From Desulfovibrionaceae bacterium (GTDB lineage: Bacteria > Desulfobacterota > Desulfovibrionia > Desulfovibrionales > Desulfovibrionaceae): a stretch of DNA of 33,261 bases. The notes under the pieces were generated by a model that was given only the letters and a program-made list of their open reading frames with translations, searched no databases and was not told where the DNA came from. The translations under genes were made by a program, and so were the position numbers. How positions within the stretch are numbered: position 1 is the first letter of the stretch; every line of letters starts with the position of its first letter. Positions 18,642 to 28,214 of the stretch are shown in pieces. The DNA is taken from NCBI GenBank assembly GCA_009773665.1, contig WSYE01000012.1, positions 52,941 to 86,201 of the forward strand, written 5' to 3'.

Positions 18642-19835
18642 ATGCAATATTCTAAGAACGTCGATATACTGTCCAGAGTAAGCGTAAGCATAGACATTGC
18701 ACGCATCTGCACAATGTTCATGATAGCCACTGGCCATTTCATGCAATTGAAGGGATTCTACACTCATTTCACGGACGGAGCCGGATATCCATTCCAGCCT
18801 GACGACTTCCAAAATTTCGTAAAAAGCCTCTCTAGCCAGACATGGGTCGTGGATAAATATTATCTCATGTTGAACTTCAGCTATTGGTCGCTGAATTTCA
18901 CGTTCTTCGCTTTGAGTGGACTCAGCCTGTGGCTGTCGTGCCGCGTAAAAAACACATTCACGCTGGGAAGCTATTTTACGGGAAGATTCTTCGGTGTCTA
19001 CCTCGGTTATGCGATAGCGGCAACGACTGCGTTCCTGGCGGCAATCACACTTCTGGGACACACGCCCGGACAACACGACATAAACTATCTGCTTCTTGGC
19101 GTCGCCAGGGCACGCGAAACGTACTTCTACAACGACACGCTCTGGTTCATGGCAGTACTTTTCGTCTTATACCTGATATATCCCGCCGTTCCACTTCTGT
19201 ATTCCAAACTGGGAACGATCAGCATCGTTGCCGCATGGGCGCTCTGTATTTACTTCTTCGGCTGGAAGGATGCACTGGCCAGGGAAAGTTTCCTGCCTAT
19301 AGCCTTCACATTCTTCATGACGGGCATCCTGGCATCCGAGATGATCTACGTGCTGCGCCAATTTCTGGACAGGCACCAGCCGGCGCTCACAATCGTCTTG
19401 GCAGCGCTGACAATATGCGCAATGTACGGACTTCATCAGACTCTTTATATTGGAATCGAGGTCAAAGAGAGGTTCGAGTACTCCACTCATGCGGCAGGAA
19501 TGCTGTGTTTCGTATTTTTCATCAGCGCAGGGATGCTGCTGCCCATGTTGAAAAGCAACATGTTGCGACTGGCAGGGACCGCGACATACACGGTATATCT
19601 TTTCCACTACATGCTGGTCAGGCTCTTCAACAACAACCAGACCATACACGACATTCTCGCCACAGCGGCAGGTGTTGCACCCTGGCCTTTTCAGGAGAGC
19701 ATCTTTGCCGCGTCCGCCGCACTGTTCGCGCTGTTCATGGCGGCAGCCATTCTCTACGGGAAGTACTTCCTCACGCCGCTCACGAAGTTCCTGCGGAGCT
19801 GTCTGGACAGGGAAATCGTCCTGCGCAAACAGTAG
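18642..19835 (+). CDS. Acyltransferase-3 family integral membrane protein
   Basis: A 397-residue membrane protein with about ten predicted helices, spread along its whole length. The first helix carries the family-diagnostic R-x10-H pair (R21 and H32 in A-R-I-C-T-M-F-M-I-A-T-G-H), which in OafA/acyltransferase-3 proteins forms the acyl-CoA site. Such enzymes O-acylate surface sugars (LPS, exopolysaccharide, peptidoglycan) from the inner membrane. The base composition is clearly more AT-rich than its neighbours (many ATA, TTT, AAT codons), suggesting horizontal acquisition. No ribosome site is evident before ATG 18642, so the start is uncertain. No glycan genes are adjacent, so the substrate cannot be inferred. 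Confidence 0.82.
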   Translation: MQYSKNVDILSRVSVSIDIARICTMFMIATGHFMQLKGFYTHFTDGAGYPFQPDDFQNFVKSLSSQTWVVDKYYLMLNFSYWSLNFTFFALSGLSLWLSCRVKNTFTLGSYFTGRFFGVYLGYAIAATTAFLAAITLLGHTPGQHDINYLLLGVARARETYFYNDTLWFMAVLFVLYLIYPAVPLLYSKLGTISIVAAWALCIYFFGWKDALARESFLPIAFTFFMTGILASEMIYVLRQFLDRHQPALTIVLAALTICAMYGLHQTLYIGIEVKERFEYSTHAAGMLCFVFFISAGMLLPMLKSNMLRLAGTATYTVYLFHYMLVRLFNNNQTIHDILATAAGVAPWPFQESIFAASAALFALFMAAAILYGKYFLTPLTKFLRSCLDREIVLRKQ

Positions 19836-19948
19836 GCGCACATTTCGCGGCGATGACTCTGCGTTCCTGATAGCCGCCCATTGCCGATTAAGAGTCAATG
19901 CGACTTTTCTGGAACACATGCTCCCTTCACAGGCGCACTGCGCGCAAA

Positions 19949-20884
19949 TCACCCCATCCCAAGGCAGGCCAGTCTCGCGGCGGCAAGATCGAGCGCAGCG
20001 CAGCCCACGGCCTTGTAGAGCACAGGGCCTCGATGCGCAAGCGCGCCCCCTTCCGCCCCGCCCTGCCCGCTCCGCGCGATGCACATCTGCTCCAGAGGCG
20101 TGACCTCCGCCCAGTCCACGACCGCAAGAAGAAGGTCCCCGGCTTCGGTGCGCGCGCCCTCCAGGCTGTCCGTGAACAGGCGGCAACGCCGCACCAGCGA
20201 GACAGGAATCTCGGCCCGCTCCGGGCTGAAGGAGCCGATGGCCGCGATGAATGCGTCCCCGCGCACCGTCTCCGGGATGACCGGCGTCGGGCTGTTGGTG
20301 GCTGTGACTATAAGCGTGGCCCGGTCCAGCACGTCCTCCGGACGCGCCACGCTACTAGCCGGAACGCCCGCCCCGCGCAGGCGCACGACCAGGGCTTCGG
20401 CCTTGGCGGAGTCGCGGGCGCAGACGAACACCTCCTGCACGCCCAGGCCCGCGTGGAAGGCCATGGCGTGCGACAGGGCCTGCACCCCGGCCCCGACCAC
20501 CAGCAGCGGCCCCTGCGGCTCAGGGGCCAAAAGCTCCGCCGCCAGGAGCGACGCGGCTGCGGTGCGCCGTGCCGTGACCTCAGGGCCGTCCAGAAGCCCC
20601 AGGCGCTCGCCTGTGTTAGCGCGCATCACGTCCACCTCGCCCTGAATGAGCGGCAATCCCAGGGCAGGATTTCCAGGGCTGACCGTTATCAGCTTGGTGA
20701 CGGCCAGTTGCCCGTCAGTGGCGGGCATCACCAGCAGCACCCCGCCCCCCGGCAACGGCAGACTCAGCCGTTCGGGAACGTTCAATTCGCCTCTGCTCTT
20801 CGCGGCCAGGACGCCCGCGATTTCCTCACTCAGGGGGACATAGGGCAACAGGGCGGCAGTGGCCGCCGCATCATATACTTTCAC
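19949..20884 (-). CDS. Ornithine cyclodeaminase / mu-crystallin family protein
   Basis: A 311-residue NAD(P)-binding enzyme. The N-terminal part has the substrate-side segments (P-L-P-G-G-G-V-L-L-V-M-P-A, L-A-V-T-K-L-I-T-V-S-P-G-N-P), where the Lys is the conserved substrate carboxylate ligand. A conserved helix R-T-A-A-A-S-L-L-A-A is followed by the Rossmann V-V-G-A-G-V-Q-A-L-S-H. T-A-T-N-S-P-T-P-V and A-A-I-G-S-F match the family (family forms T-A-T-x-S and I-G-S/G). The family includes ornithine cyclodeaminase, alanine dehydrogenase and pyrroline-2-carboxylate reductase; the exact substrate cannot be told. It starts with GTG at 20884, preceded by CAGGTG. It has no operon partner in view. 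Confidence 0.85.
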   Translation of the reverse strand: MKVYDAAATAALLPYVPLSEEIAGVLAAKSRGELNVPERLSLPLPGGGVLLVMPATDGQLAVTKLITVSPGNPALGLPLIQGEVDVMRANTGERLGLLDGPEVTARRTAAASLLAAELLAPEPQGPLLVVGAGVQALSHAMAFHAGLGVQEVFVCARDSAKAEALVVRLRGAGVPASSVARPEDVLDRATLIVTATNSPTPVIPETVRGDAFIAAIGSFSPERAEIPVSLVRRCRLFTDSLEGARTEAGDLLLAVVDWAEVTPLEQMCIARSGQGGAEGGALAHRGPVLYKAVGCAALDLAAARLACLGMG

Positions 20885-20970
20885 GACAGCACCTGATTCT
20901 CTTATGATTTACGCTGCGACACTCTTAATACACACACTGCAACACGAACACCCCGCGACGCACCCCATAG

Positions 20971-21016
20971 GGGATTCCAAAGGGACTTGTCCCTTTGGCC
21001 GCCGGAGGCTTCTCCC
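20971..21016 (-). repeat. Intergenic hairpin repeat, copy B
   Basis: Same element as at 1281-1326: GGGATTCC, the CCAAAGGG/CCCTTTGG stem with a different loop (ACTTGT), then GGCCGCCGGAGGCTT and C-run. It lies about 140 bases downstream of the RND pump gene in the same orientation relative to it as copy A has to rpoD. The rest of the 269-bp gap 20885-21153 shows no gene. Confidence 0.8.
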
Positions 21017-21153
21017 ACGCCTATCTCCCCTAACCATCCCAGGAGAATGCGATACCACAATACCCATGCACACGCAGAAATCTTGCATTCACGTCACAAC
21101 GTCGCACCCACCAACAAATGTCCCCCAAAAAGCCGCACTCCCCCCACCTCCCG

Positions 21154-24100
21154 CTACGCTTCGCCCCTCTCATAGCGCCGCTTCATCCAGTTCTGCAACT
21201 CGTCCAGATAGGTGTACACGACGGGGGTCAGGAACAGCGTCACCACCTGGGAGATCACCAACCCCCCGGCAACGGCCAGCCCCAGCGGCTGACGGGCCTC
21301 ACCGCCCGCTCCGTAGGCCATGGCGATGGGCATGATGCCCGCGATGGCGGCCACTGTTGTCATCATGATGGGGCGAAAACGCGTGAGGCACCCCTCGAAG
21401 GCGGCGTCATAGGCGCTCTTGCCTGACTTCTCGCTCTCGATGGCGAAGTCGATGACCATGATGGCGTTCTTCTTCACGATGCCGATCAGCATGATAATGC
21501 CCACAAAGCCGTAGAGGTCCAGCTCACGCCCAAAGATGAGCAGCGTGATCAGCCCGCCCAGCGCCGCCGAGGGCAACCCGGACAGGATGGTGATGGGATG
21601 GATGAAGCTCTCGTACAGCACTCCAAGGATGATGTAGATGACCACAATGGCCAGGAGCAGCAGGAAAGGCACGCTGGCCGCAGATTCCTTGAAGGCTGTG
21701 GCCTGACCCTCGAAGGTGTGGCTTACCTCGCCGGGCAGTTCCCTGGCCGCCATCTCTTCGATGGCGCTCACGGCCTGCCCCAGTGAATAGCCCGGCGCAG
21801 TGTTGAAGGAGATGGTCACGCTGGTGAGCTGTCCGGTGTGGTTGACGGTAATCGGCCCCACTGCTTCCTCGATTTCCACCAGGTTGTCCAGGGGGACCAG
21901 CTTGTCCTTGTTCTTGTCCTTGTTGTTCTCCAGGTCCGGCTGCACGTAGAGCTTGGAGAGCATCGCCGGGTCGGTCTGAAAGCGCGGCTCCACCTCGATG
22001 ACCACGCGGTAGGTGTCCGTGGTGGCGTAGACGTTGGAGATCTGGCGCGCGCCGTAGGCCGACCACAGGGCGGTCTCGATGGCCTTGGCCGAGATGCCGA
22101 AGCTGGCGGCCTTGTCGCGGTCGATGTTCAGGCGCACCTGGGGTCCGTCGATCTGCATGTCGGAGTTCACATCGCGAAGCTGTGGCAGGTCGCGCATCTT
22201 TGCTTCCATGTCGCGCGCAGCGGCGTAGAGCTTCTCCACCTCCGGCGAGAGAATGGTGAACTGATAGAGCGCGCGCGTGCTGCGCCCACCGATCTGGATG
22301 GCCGGGGGGTTGAACATGAAGGTGCGCAGGTTGCTCACCCCGGAGACCGCGCCGCGAAGCTGGTTCAACACGGTGTCGATGTCGTCCTTGCGCTGCGAGG
22401 CGGGTTTCACCAGCGTGAAGAAAGCGGCGTTGTTCATGGAGGTGTTGGGGCCGCCCACGCCCACGATGCCCACCACCTTGTGCACGTTGGGGTTGGGCGA
22501 GATACGCCCGGAGACGTCCAGCAGGCGGGTCTTCATGGTCTCGAAGGAGGCGCTCTGCTCGGCCTGGGCGTAGCCGAAAATGAAACCGGTGTCCGTGGTG
22601 GGGATGAAGCCGGTGGGCACTTTGGTGAACAGCCACAGCGTCAGCGCGAGGATACCGAAACTGGCCATAAGGGTGGCGAAGCGATGGCGCAGCACGAAGC
22701 GTAGGCTCTTTTCGTAGAGCCCCTCCACGAACTTGAACACCTTGCCCGAGTGCCCCACGGAGCCGTGGCGCAAAAACTGGCTGCACAGCATGGGCGTGAA
22801 CGACAGTGTGACGAACCCGGACACCAGGATGGCGATGGTGATGGTCACGGCCAGTTCGTTCAGGATGCGCCCCAGGATGCCCGCCATGAACATGATGGGC
22901 ACGAACACCACGGCCAGCGAGAGGGTCATGGACACGATGGTGAAGCCGATCTGACGCGCGCCTTCGAGCGAGGCCATCATGGGCGGCTTGCCCATCTCCA
23001 TGTGCCGCACGATGTTCTCAAGCATCACGATGGCGTCGTCCACGATGAAGCCCACGGCCAGCGTGAGCGCCATGAGCGAGAGGTTGTCCAGGGAAAAGCC
23101 CATCTCCTTCATGATGGCGAACGTGCCGATGAGCGCCGCCGGGAGCGCAAGGCTCGCGATGATGGTGGCCCGGATGTTCTTCAGGAACAGGAACACCACC
23201 ACGACCACCAGGGACACGGCCAGGGCCATGGTGAGCTTCACGTCCTCCACGGATTCGCGGATGGTCTGGGAGCGGTCGAACATGACCTCGAACTCCACGG
23301 ACTGGGGCAGCGTGGCCTGGATGGACGGCAGGAGGGCCTTGATGTCGTCCACAACTTTTATGGTATTGGTGCCGGGCTGACGCCTGACCGCGATGGTCAG
23401 GGAAGGCTGCTGGTTGTGGTAGGAGGCGTTCTTGTCGTTAATCGTGGAGTTCACGGCGGTGCCCACGTCGCTTATGCGTATGGGCTTGGAGCCGCGCCAG
23501 GCAACTATCTGGTTCAGATAGTGCTTGGCGTTCATGAGCATGCCCCTGGCCTTGATGGTGAAGAGCTTCACCTGGCCGTAGAGCGAGCCCGTGGGCAGGT
23601 TCACGTTCTCGGACTGGATGGCCTCGGCCACCTGGTTGATGGACAGGTTGTAGGCGGCCAGCTTGTCGGGGTCCAGGCGCACGCGCGGGGAGTAGGTCTG
23701 GTCGCCGTAGATAAGCACTTGGGCCACGCCAGAGGACATGGAGATGCGCTGCGACACGAAGGTCTTGGCGAACTCCGTCAGCTTGTAGAGCGGCAGCGTG
23801 GCCGAACGCATGCCGATGTACAGCACGGGGACGTCGGCGGGGTTCACCTTCTGGTAGGTGGGCGGGTTTGGCAGGTTGGGCGGCAGGTAGCCCGTGGCCG
23901 CCGAGATGGCGGTCTGCACGTCGGAGCCCGCGCCGTCGATGTTGCGGTTCAGCTCGAACTGCAAGGTGATGCTGGTCTGCCCCAGGGTGTTCACCGAGTT
24001 CATGGAGGTGATGCCGGAAATGGTGGCCAGCTGCTTTTCCAGGGGCGTGGCCACGGAGGAGGCCATGGTCTCCGGGTCCGCGCCGGGCAGGTTGGCGGAC

Positions 24101-24234
24101 ACCTGGATGGTGGGAAAGTCGATGGCCGGCATCTCGGACACCGGCAGCGACTTGTACGCCGTCAGCCCCAAAAAGATCAGGCCGAAGGTGATGAGCGCCG
24201 TGGCGATGGGGCGCTTGATGAAGAGATCGGTCAT
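21154..24234 (-). CDS. RND efflux pump, inner-membrane transporter (MdtB/MdtC-like)
   Basis: A 1026-residue HAE1-type RND transporter exporting hydrophobic compounds with the proton gradient. It has the family start F-I-K-R-P-I-A-T-A-L, a first helix, a large periplasmic porter domain, helices 2-6 with the proton-relay Asp pair in G-F-I-V-D-D-A-I-V near residue 405, then a second porter domain and helices 8-12 (G-I-V-K-K-N-A-I-M near the C-terminus). The opening E-M-P-A-I-D-F-P-T-I-Q-V is characteristic of MdtB/MdtC. The ATG at 24234 overlaps the stop of the adaptor gene (ATGA). Only one pump subunit is present, unlike the MdtBC heteromultimer, and no TolC-type channel gene follows. Confidence 0.95.
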   Translation of the reverse strand: MTDLFIKRPIATALITFGLIFLGLTAYKSLPVSEMPAIDFPTIQVSANLPGADPETMASSVATPLEKQLATISGITSMNSVNTLGQTSITLQFELNRNIDGAGSDVQTAISAATGYLPPNLPNPPTYQKVNPADVPVLYIGMRSATLPLYKLTEFAKTFVSQRISMSSGVAQVLIYGDQTYSPRVRLDPDKLAAYNLSINQVAEAIQSENVNLPTGSLYGQVKLFTIKARGMLMNAKHYLNQIVAWRGSKPIRISDVGTAVNSTINDKNASYHNQQPSLTIAVRRQPGTNTIKVVDDIKALLPSIQATLPQSVEFEVMFDRSQTIRESVEDVKLTMALAVSLVVVVVFLFLKNIRATIIASLALPAALIGTFAIMKEMGFSLDNLSLMALTLAVGFIVDDAIVMLENIVRHMEMGKPPMMASLEGARQIGFTIVSMTLSLAVVFVPIMFMAGILGRILNELAVTITIAILVSGFVTLSFTPMLCSQFLRHGSVGHSGKVFKFVEGLYEKSLRFVLRHRFATLMASFGILALTLWLFTKVPTGFIPTTDTGFIFGYAQAEQSASFETMKTRLLDVSGRISPNPNVHKVVGIVGVGGPNTSMNNAAFFTLVKPASQRKDDIDTVLNQLRGAVSGVSNLRTFMFNPPAIQIGGRSTRALYQFTILSPEVEKLYAAARDMEAKMRDLPQLRDVNSDMQIDGPQVRLNIDRDKAASFGISAKAIETALWSAYGARQISNVYATTDTYRVVIEVEPRFQTDPAMLSKLYVQPDLENNKDKNKDKLVPLDNLVEIEEAVGPITVNHTGQLTSVTISFNTAPGYSLGQAVSAIEEMAARELPGEVSHTFEGQATAFKESAASVPFLLLLAIVVIYIILGVLYESFIHPITILSGLPSAALGGLITLLIFGRELDLYGFVGIIMLIGIVKKNAIMVIDFAIESEKSGKSAYDAAFEGCLTRFRPIMMTTVAAIAGIMPIAMAYGAGGEARQPLGLAVAGGLVISQVVTLFLTPVVYTYLDELQNWMKRRYERGEA

Positions 24235-25406
24235 TGCGGCTTACCGGACGCGCCCTGCCCCGAGGTCGAACCAGAAGCCGGGGCAGCGGCGGGAGCGGGC
24301 TGCCCGGCAGGCTGGCCCGGCTCCTGCCGAATCGTCACCGGCCCGCCCGGAGCCACCTGGATAACCCCGTCGGTGATCACGGTCTCGCCCGGAGAAAGCC
24401 CTTCGAGCACCACGATGTCCTTCTTGCCCACGTTTCGACCGGTGACGATCTTTCGCAGCTCGGCCGTGGATTTGTCCGTGACCACGAACACGAAGGAACC
24501 GTCCTGCCGGGTCATCACCGCGTCGTAGGGAATCACGGTGCGGCCCTTGTCCACGGCCAGGGTGGCCACCACGTTCACGAACTGGCCGGGCCACAGGCCC
24601 AGGGAGTTATTCTCGAACTCAGCCTGAAGGACGATCATGCCTGTCTGGGGGTCCACGGCGTTGTCGATGGCCGTCAGGCGTCCGCGCTCCTTGAGGTCCT
24701 GCTCCTCCTTGGGAACGCGCACCGTGGCTGGGATGGTCTCCTTGCCGTAATAGCGGCGCACCAGGGCCAGTTCGCCCTCGCTGACCGAGAAGCGCACCAG
24801 CACTGGCTGGACCTGATTGATGGTGACAAGCGTGGACTGGTAGGCGCTGATCGTGTTGCCGGGCTTGACCTGCTGATACCCGGTCACCCCGGTTACCGGC
24901 GAGACGATGGTGCAGTATTCCAGGTTGATGCGCGCCGTTTCCACCGCGCCCTGGTCGGCCTTGACCTGCTGCCAACCGGATTCGAAGTCCATGCGGCGCA
25001 GCTCGTATTCGTCCTGGCTGATCACCTGCTGGCGGATGAGGTCCTTATAGCGCAGGTAGTCGCGCCCGGCCTGGGCGGCCTTGGCCCAGTCGCGATTGAG
25101 CGCCCCCACGGCCTCGTTCAGTTTCGCCTCGAAGGGCTGGCGGTCGATCCGGGCAAGCAATTGGCCTTCGCGCACCAGCGCCCCTTCCAGGAAATGCAGA
25201 GACTGAAGCATGCCGGTCACCTGGGGTTGCACGGCCACAGTGCGCGCTGCCGCCACATGCCCAACTCCACTCACGGTGATGGGGGCGTCGCGCAGTTCGG
25301 CCTTGACCACGCGGACCGGCACCGGACGAACAGGCGGGGCATCCTTCTTCTTCTCGCAACCCAGCAGCAGGATGGCCGCCATGACGACAATGAAAACGAT
25401 TTTCAC
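24231..25406 (-). CDS. RND efflux membrane-fusion (adaptor) lipoprotein, MdtA-like
   Basis: This 391-residue periplasmic adaptor links the RND pump to an outer-membrane channel. It starts M-K-I-V-F-I-V-V, followed by a lipobox L-L-G-C with Cys17 as the lipidated residue, so it is anchored to the inner membrane. Next are the barrel-sandwich half with V-A-V-Q-P-Q-V-T-G, the helical hairpin (about residues 85-150), the second lipoyl half I-V-S-P-V-T-G-V-T-G, and beta-barrel domains (V-R-F-S-V-S-E-G-E, W-P-G-Q-F-V-N-V). The C-terminus is a disordered tail rich in Pro, Ala, Gly and Gln. GTG at 25406 (or the adjacent GTG 25409) is chosen because the signal peptide begins there; the ribosome site is weak. 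It is the first gene of a two-gene operon with the pump. Confidence 0.93.
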   Translation of the reverse strand: MKIVFIVVMAAILLLGCEKKKDAPPVRPVPVRVVKAELRDAPITVSGVGHVAAARTVAVQPQVTGMLQSLHFLEGALVREGQLLARIDRQPFEAKLNEAVGALNRDWAKAAQAGRDYLRYKDLIRQQVISQDEYELRRMDFESGWQQVKADQGAVETARINLEYCTIVSPVTGVTGYQQVKPGNTISAYQSTLVTINQVQPVLVRFSVSEGELALVRRYYGKETIPATVRVPKEEQDLKERGRLTAIDNAVDPQTGMIVLQAEFENNSLGLWPGQFVNVVATLAVDKGRTVIPYDAVMTRQDGSFVFVVTDKSTAELRKIVTGRNVGKKDIVVLEGLSPGETVITDGVIQVAPGGPVTIRQEPGQPAGQPAPAAAPASGSTSGQGASGKPQ

Positions 25407-25598
25407 CACATGCGCCCCAGAGAAATCTGCATTTTTATTTTTTATCCTTTTTGCCCACAAGCGTAAAGCGGAGAGGGTTTTCCCCTCACGGGACTTGTGC
25501 TCCTCTCCCGCCCAAGCTACTAGAGTCCCCCAACAGCTCCTCGCATCATCACCCCCGGCTCGGGCGCAACACTTTAACTTACATCATCACGGCACAGC

Positions 25599-26897
25599 AT
25601 GGGCAAGTTTCTCTCGGTTCTTCTGTTACTCATCCTCGCCGGCCTTGGCGTCGGCGCATATTTCTTCACCAGGGACATGACCGCGCCGCAGGTGGTCCTC
25701 ACACCGGATCGCCCAGCCACAGGCAGCAAGCGCGAGTTCACCGTGACGGCGTCGGACCCGACGTCGGGCATCAAGTCCATCAAGATTTCGGTGCTCCAGG
25801 CCCAGAAAGAGACCACCATCGTCCAGAAAAACCTGGAACCCGCTCCGCGTGAGCTCGTCGAGAAGTTCAACCTGGATCAGGCCGGGCTGCGCGAAGGCCA
25901 GTTCGATCTGGTGGTGGTGGTCACGGACAAATCCGTGTTCAACTTCGGCGCTGGCAACACCACGCGCGTCACCAAGACCATGACCCTGGACAACCGCGCC
26001 CCGGTGATCTCGGTGCTGTCCCAGGCGCACCACATCAAGCAGGGCGGCGCGTGCGGCGTGGTCTATCAGGTGAACAAGGACGTAGAACGCTCCGGCGTGA
26101 TGGTCGGCGACTACTTCTTCCCCGGCTACAAGCTCGATTCCGGCAACTATGCCTGCGTGTTCGCCTTCCCCTGGAACATGGAAATCTCCAAGTTCCAGCC
26201 CAGGCTCTACGCTGAGGATTCCGCCGGAAACGAGCGGTCCATATCCTTCCGCTACAACGCGAAGCCAACCAAGTTCAAGTTCGACAGCATCAACGTCGGC
26301 GACGACTTCCTCCAGTCCAAGATGCCCCAGTTCGAGGCCATGTACCCGGACTTGAAGGACCCCGTACAGATCTACATCAAGGTCAATCGGGACTTGCGCA
26401 AGGAAAACGTGGCCAAGCTCTTCGAGTTTGCCAAGAAAACGTCCCCCAAGATGCTTTGGGAAGGCCCCTTCCTGCGCCTGCCCAACGCCGCCCCGCGCGC
26501 GGGCTTCGGCGACGGGCGCTCCTACATGTACAAGAACCAGAAGATCGACGAGGAAACCCACCTGGGCGTGGACCTGGCCTCCCTGGAGAACGCCCAGATT
26601 CCCGCCGCCAACCACGGCAAGGTCATCTTCACCGGGTTCTTCGGCATCTACGGCAACGCCGTGATCATCGACCACGGCTGGGGGATTCAGAGCATCTACT
26701 CGCACATGAGCCAGATCAGCGTGAAGGAAGGCGACGAGGTGAAACGCGGGACGATCATCGGCAACACCGGGGCCACCGGCCTTGCCGCCGGTGACCACCT
26801 GCACTTCGGAATCGCCCTCCAGGGCATCGAGATACAGCCCATCGAATGGTGGGACCCGCACTGGATCAAAGACAACATCACCAGCAAGTTCCAGTAG
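25599..26897 (+). CDS. Membrane-anchored M23-family metallopeptidase
   Basis: This 432-residue protein starts with a hydrophobic helix (L-L-L-L-I-L-A-G-L-G-V-G-A-Y-F) acting as signal anchor, then a long beta-rich periplasmic region (residues ~30-300, Ig/lytic-accessory-like, function unrecognised). The C-terminal M23/LytM domain has H321-L-G-V-D325 and H400-L-H402, the zinc ligands of active endopeptidases. All three family metal ligands are present, so it is probably a catalytically active peptidoglycan endopeptidase rather than an EnvC/NlpD-type activator. It is divergent from the RND operon. Followed by a strong terminator at 26905, so monocistronic. The ribosome site before ATG 25599 is weak. 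Confidence 0.92.
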   Translation: MGKFLSVLLLLILAGLGVGAYFFTRDMTAPQVVLTPDRPATGSKREFTVTASDPTSGIKSIKISVLQAQKETTIVQKNLEPAPRELVEKFNLDQAGLREGQFDLVVVVTDKSVFNFGAGNTTRVTKTMTLDNRAPVISVLSQAHHIKQGGACGVVYQVNKDVERSGVMVGDYFFPGYKLDSGNYACVFAFPWNMEISKFQPRLYAEDSAGNERSISFRYNAKPTKFKFDSINVGDDFLQSKMPQFEAMYPDLKDPVQIYIKVNRDLRKENVAKLFEFAKKTSPKMLWEGPFLRLPNAAPRAGFGDGRSYMYKNQKIDEETHLGVDLASLENAQIPAANHGKVIFTGFFGIYGNAVIIDHGWGIQSIYSHMSQISVKEGDEVKRGTIIGNTGATGLAAGDHLHFGIALQGIEIQPIEWWDPHWIKDNITSKFQ

Positions 26898-26904
26898 AAC
26901 GAGT

Positions 26905-26939
26905 AAGAGGCCCCGCCGCGCAAGCGACGGGGCCTCTTT
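26905..26939 (+). terminator. Rho-independent terminator after the M23 peptidase gene
   Basis: An 11-bp stem AAGAGGCCCCG/CGGGGCCTCTT (26905-26915 with 26928-26938) is followed by TTC and begins 8 bases after the stop codon. Confidence 0.88.
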
Positions 26940-27160
26940 CAGTATCCGGCTCAGATGTTCGGATTCCAAGCCCCAATCAGCCATCTCGTGACCAATGTGA
27001 GGCTGCCACGCGTTGGAAGCCCAGATATAGCGCCATGATCAGGACAGTGCGCGGGACATCCAGAAAAATCCCTTATGGACGAAAGGAGAAGCTTTCATTT
27101 CCCCCACATGCTTTGAACATGTAAGAGTGCAGCCATCTCGTATCCTGACAGGAGACTGCC
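26940..27160 (+). other. Leader region of the MDR gene
   Basis: The 221-bp stretch has no gene. The downstream gene has a good ribosome site (ACAGGAG) 7-8 bases before its ATG. A palindromic CATG-CTTTGAA-CATG near 27109-27121 could be an operator; no clear promoter boxes. Confidence 0.3.
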
Positions 27161-28150
27161 ATGAAAGCCCAGATACTGCGCTCCTACGGAGCGAAGCCCG
27201 ATTTCGCCGCCGCCGACGTCCCCATGCCCGAACTCAAACCCGGTCACGTGCTGATCCGTGTGGCCGCCACCAGCGTCAATCCGGTGGACATCAAGATGCG
27301 CACCCTTGCGCCACCTTTCGCGCCAAAGCTGCCTGCCGTCATGGGCATGGACGTGGCCGGGGTGGTCGAGGCCGTGGGCGAAGGCGTCACCGCCTTCAAG
27401 TCGGGCGATGAGGTGTTCGGTTGTCCTGGGGGCATCGCCGACCTGCCCGGCGCGCTGACCGAATACATGCTGGCCGACGCGCGCCTGCTGGCCCCCAAAC
27501 CCGCCCGCCTGTCCATGGCCGAAGCCGCAGCCCTGCCCCTGGTGACCATCACCGCCTGGGAGGCCCTGTTCGACCGCGCGCGCCTGAAACCCGGCCAGCA
27601 CGCCCTGATTCACGCCGGCACGGGCGGGGTTGGTCACGTAGCCGTGCAGCTGGCCAAGGCCCACTGCGCGCGCGTGGCAACCACGGTGTCCTCGCCCGAC
27701 AAGGCGAAACTGGCGGCGTCGCTTGGGGCGGACGACATCATCAACTACCGCGAGGAGGGCGTGGACTCCTACGTCGCGCGCCTGACCGCAGGACGCGGCT
27801 TCGACATGGTGTTCGACACCGTGGGCGGGGCAACGCTGGACGCGTCCTTCCAGGCTGCCGCCCTGTACGGCACGGTGGTCTCCACCAACACCCGCTCCAG
27901 TCACGACCTGTCCCAACTGCACGCCAAGGGACTGACCCTGTCGGTGGTGTTCATGCTGCTGCCGCTGGTCACGGGCCAGGGCCGGGAGCGCCACGGGGAG
28001 ATCATGGCCCTGGCTGCTGCCCTGGCCGAGGTGGGAGAGTTGCGCCCAGTGCTGGCCGAGCGCCGTTTCCACTTTGAGGAGATCGCGAAGGCCCAACAAT
28101 ACCTGGAGTCAGGCAAGGCCGTGGGCAAGGTGGTGCTGGAGATTCGTTGA
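27161..28150 (+). CDS. MDR-family NADPH:quinone oxidoreductase-like protein
   Basis: This 329-residue protein belongs to the zinc-free medium-chain dehydrogenase/reductase superfamily. The N-terminal GroES-like domain shows A-A-T-S-V-N-P-V-D-I-K, G-M-D-V-A-G-V-V-E-A-V-G-E-G-V and F-K-S-G-D-E-V-F-G. The nucleotide-binding fold has H-A-G-T-G-G-V-G-H-V-A-V-Q-L-A-K near residues 147-162. The structural zinc Cys cluster and catalytic Cys/His of alcohol dehydrogenases are absent, supporting the quinone-reductase/enone-reductase branch. It should reduce a carbonyl or quinone with NADPH in the cytosol; the true substrate is unknown. The ATG at 27161 follows ACAGGAG. A small secreted protein gene follows after 64 bp. 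Confidence 0.9.
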   Translation: MKAQILRSYGAKPDFAAADVPMPELKPGHVLIRVAATSVNPVDIKMRTLAPPFAPKLPAVMGMDVAGVVEAVGEGVTAFKSGDEVFGCPGGIADLPGALTEYMLADARLLAPKPARLSMAEAAALPLVTITAWEALFDRARLKPGQHALIHAGTGGVGHVAVQLAKAHCARVATTVSSPDKAKLAASLGADDIINYREEGVDSYVARLTAGRGFDMVFDTVGGATLDASFQAAALYGTVVSTNTRSSHDLSQLHAKGLTLSVVFMLLPLVTGQGRERHGEIMALAAALAEVGELRPVLAERRFHFEEIAKAQQYLESGKAVGKVVLEIR

Positions 28151-28214
28151 CCTCATGGCCGGTCTGGTGCAGAGAATGACAAGAATTCTCAACCCCATTT
28201 CCAAAGGAGCCTAC

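Noticed and set aside
22750..24528. 592-codon plus-strand frame opposite the RND pump genes
   Set aside because: Gly/His/Asp-rich antisense shadow crossing two real genes; no domain resemblance.
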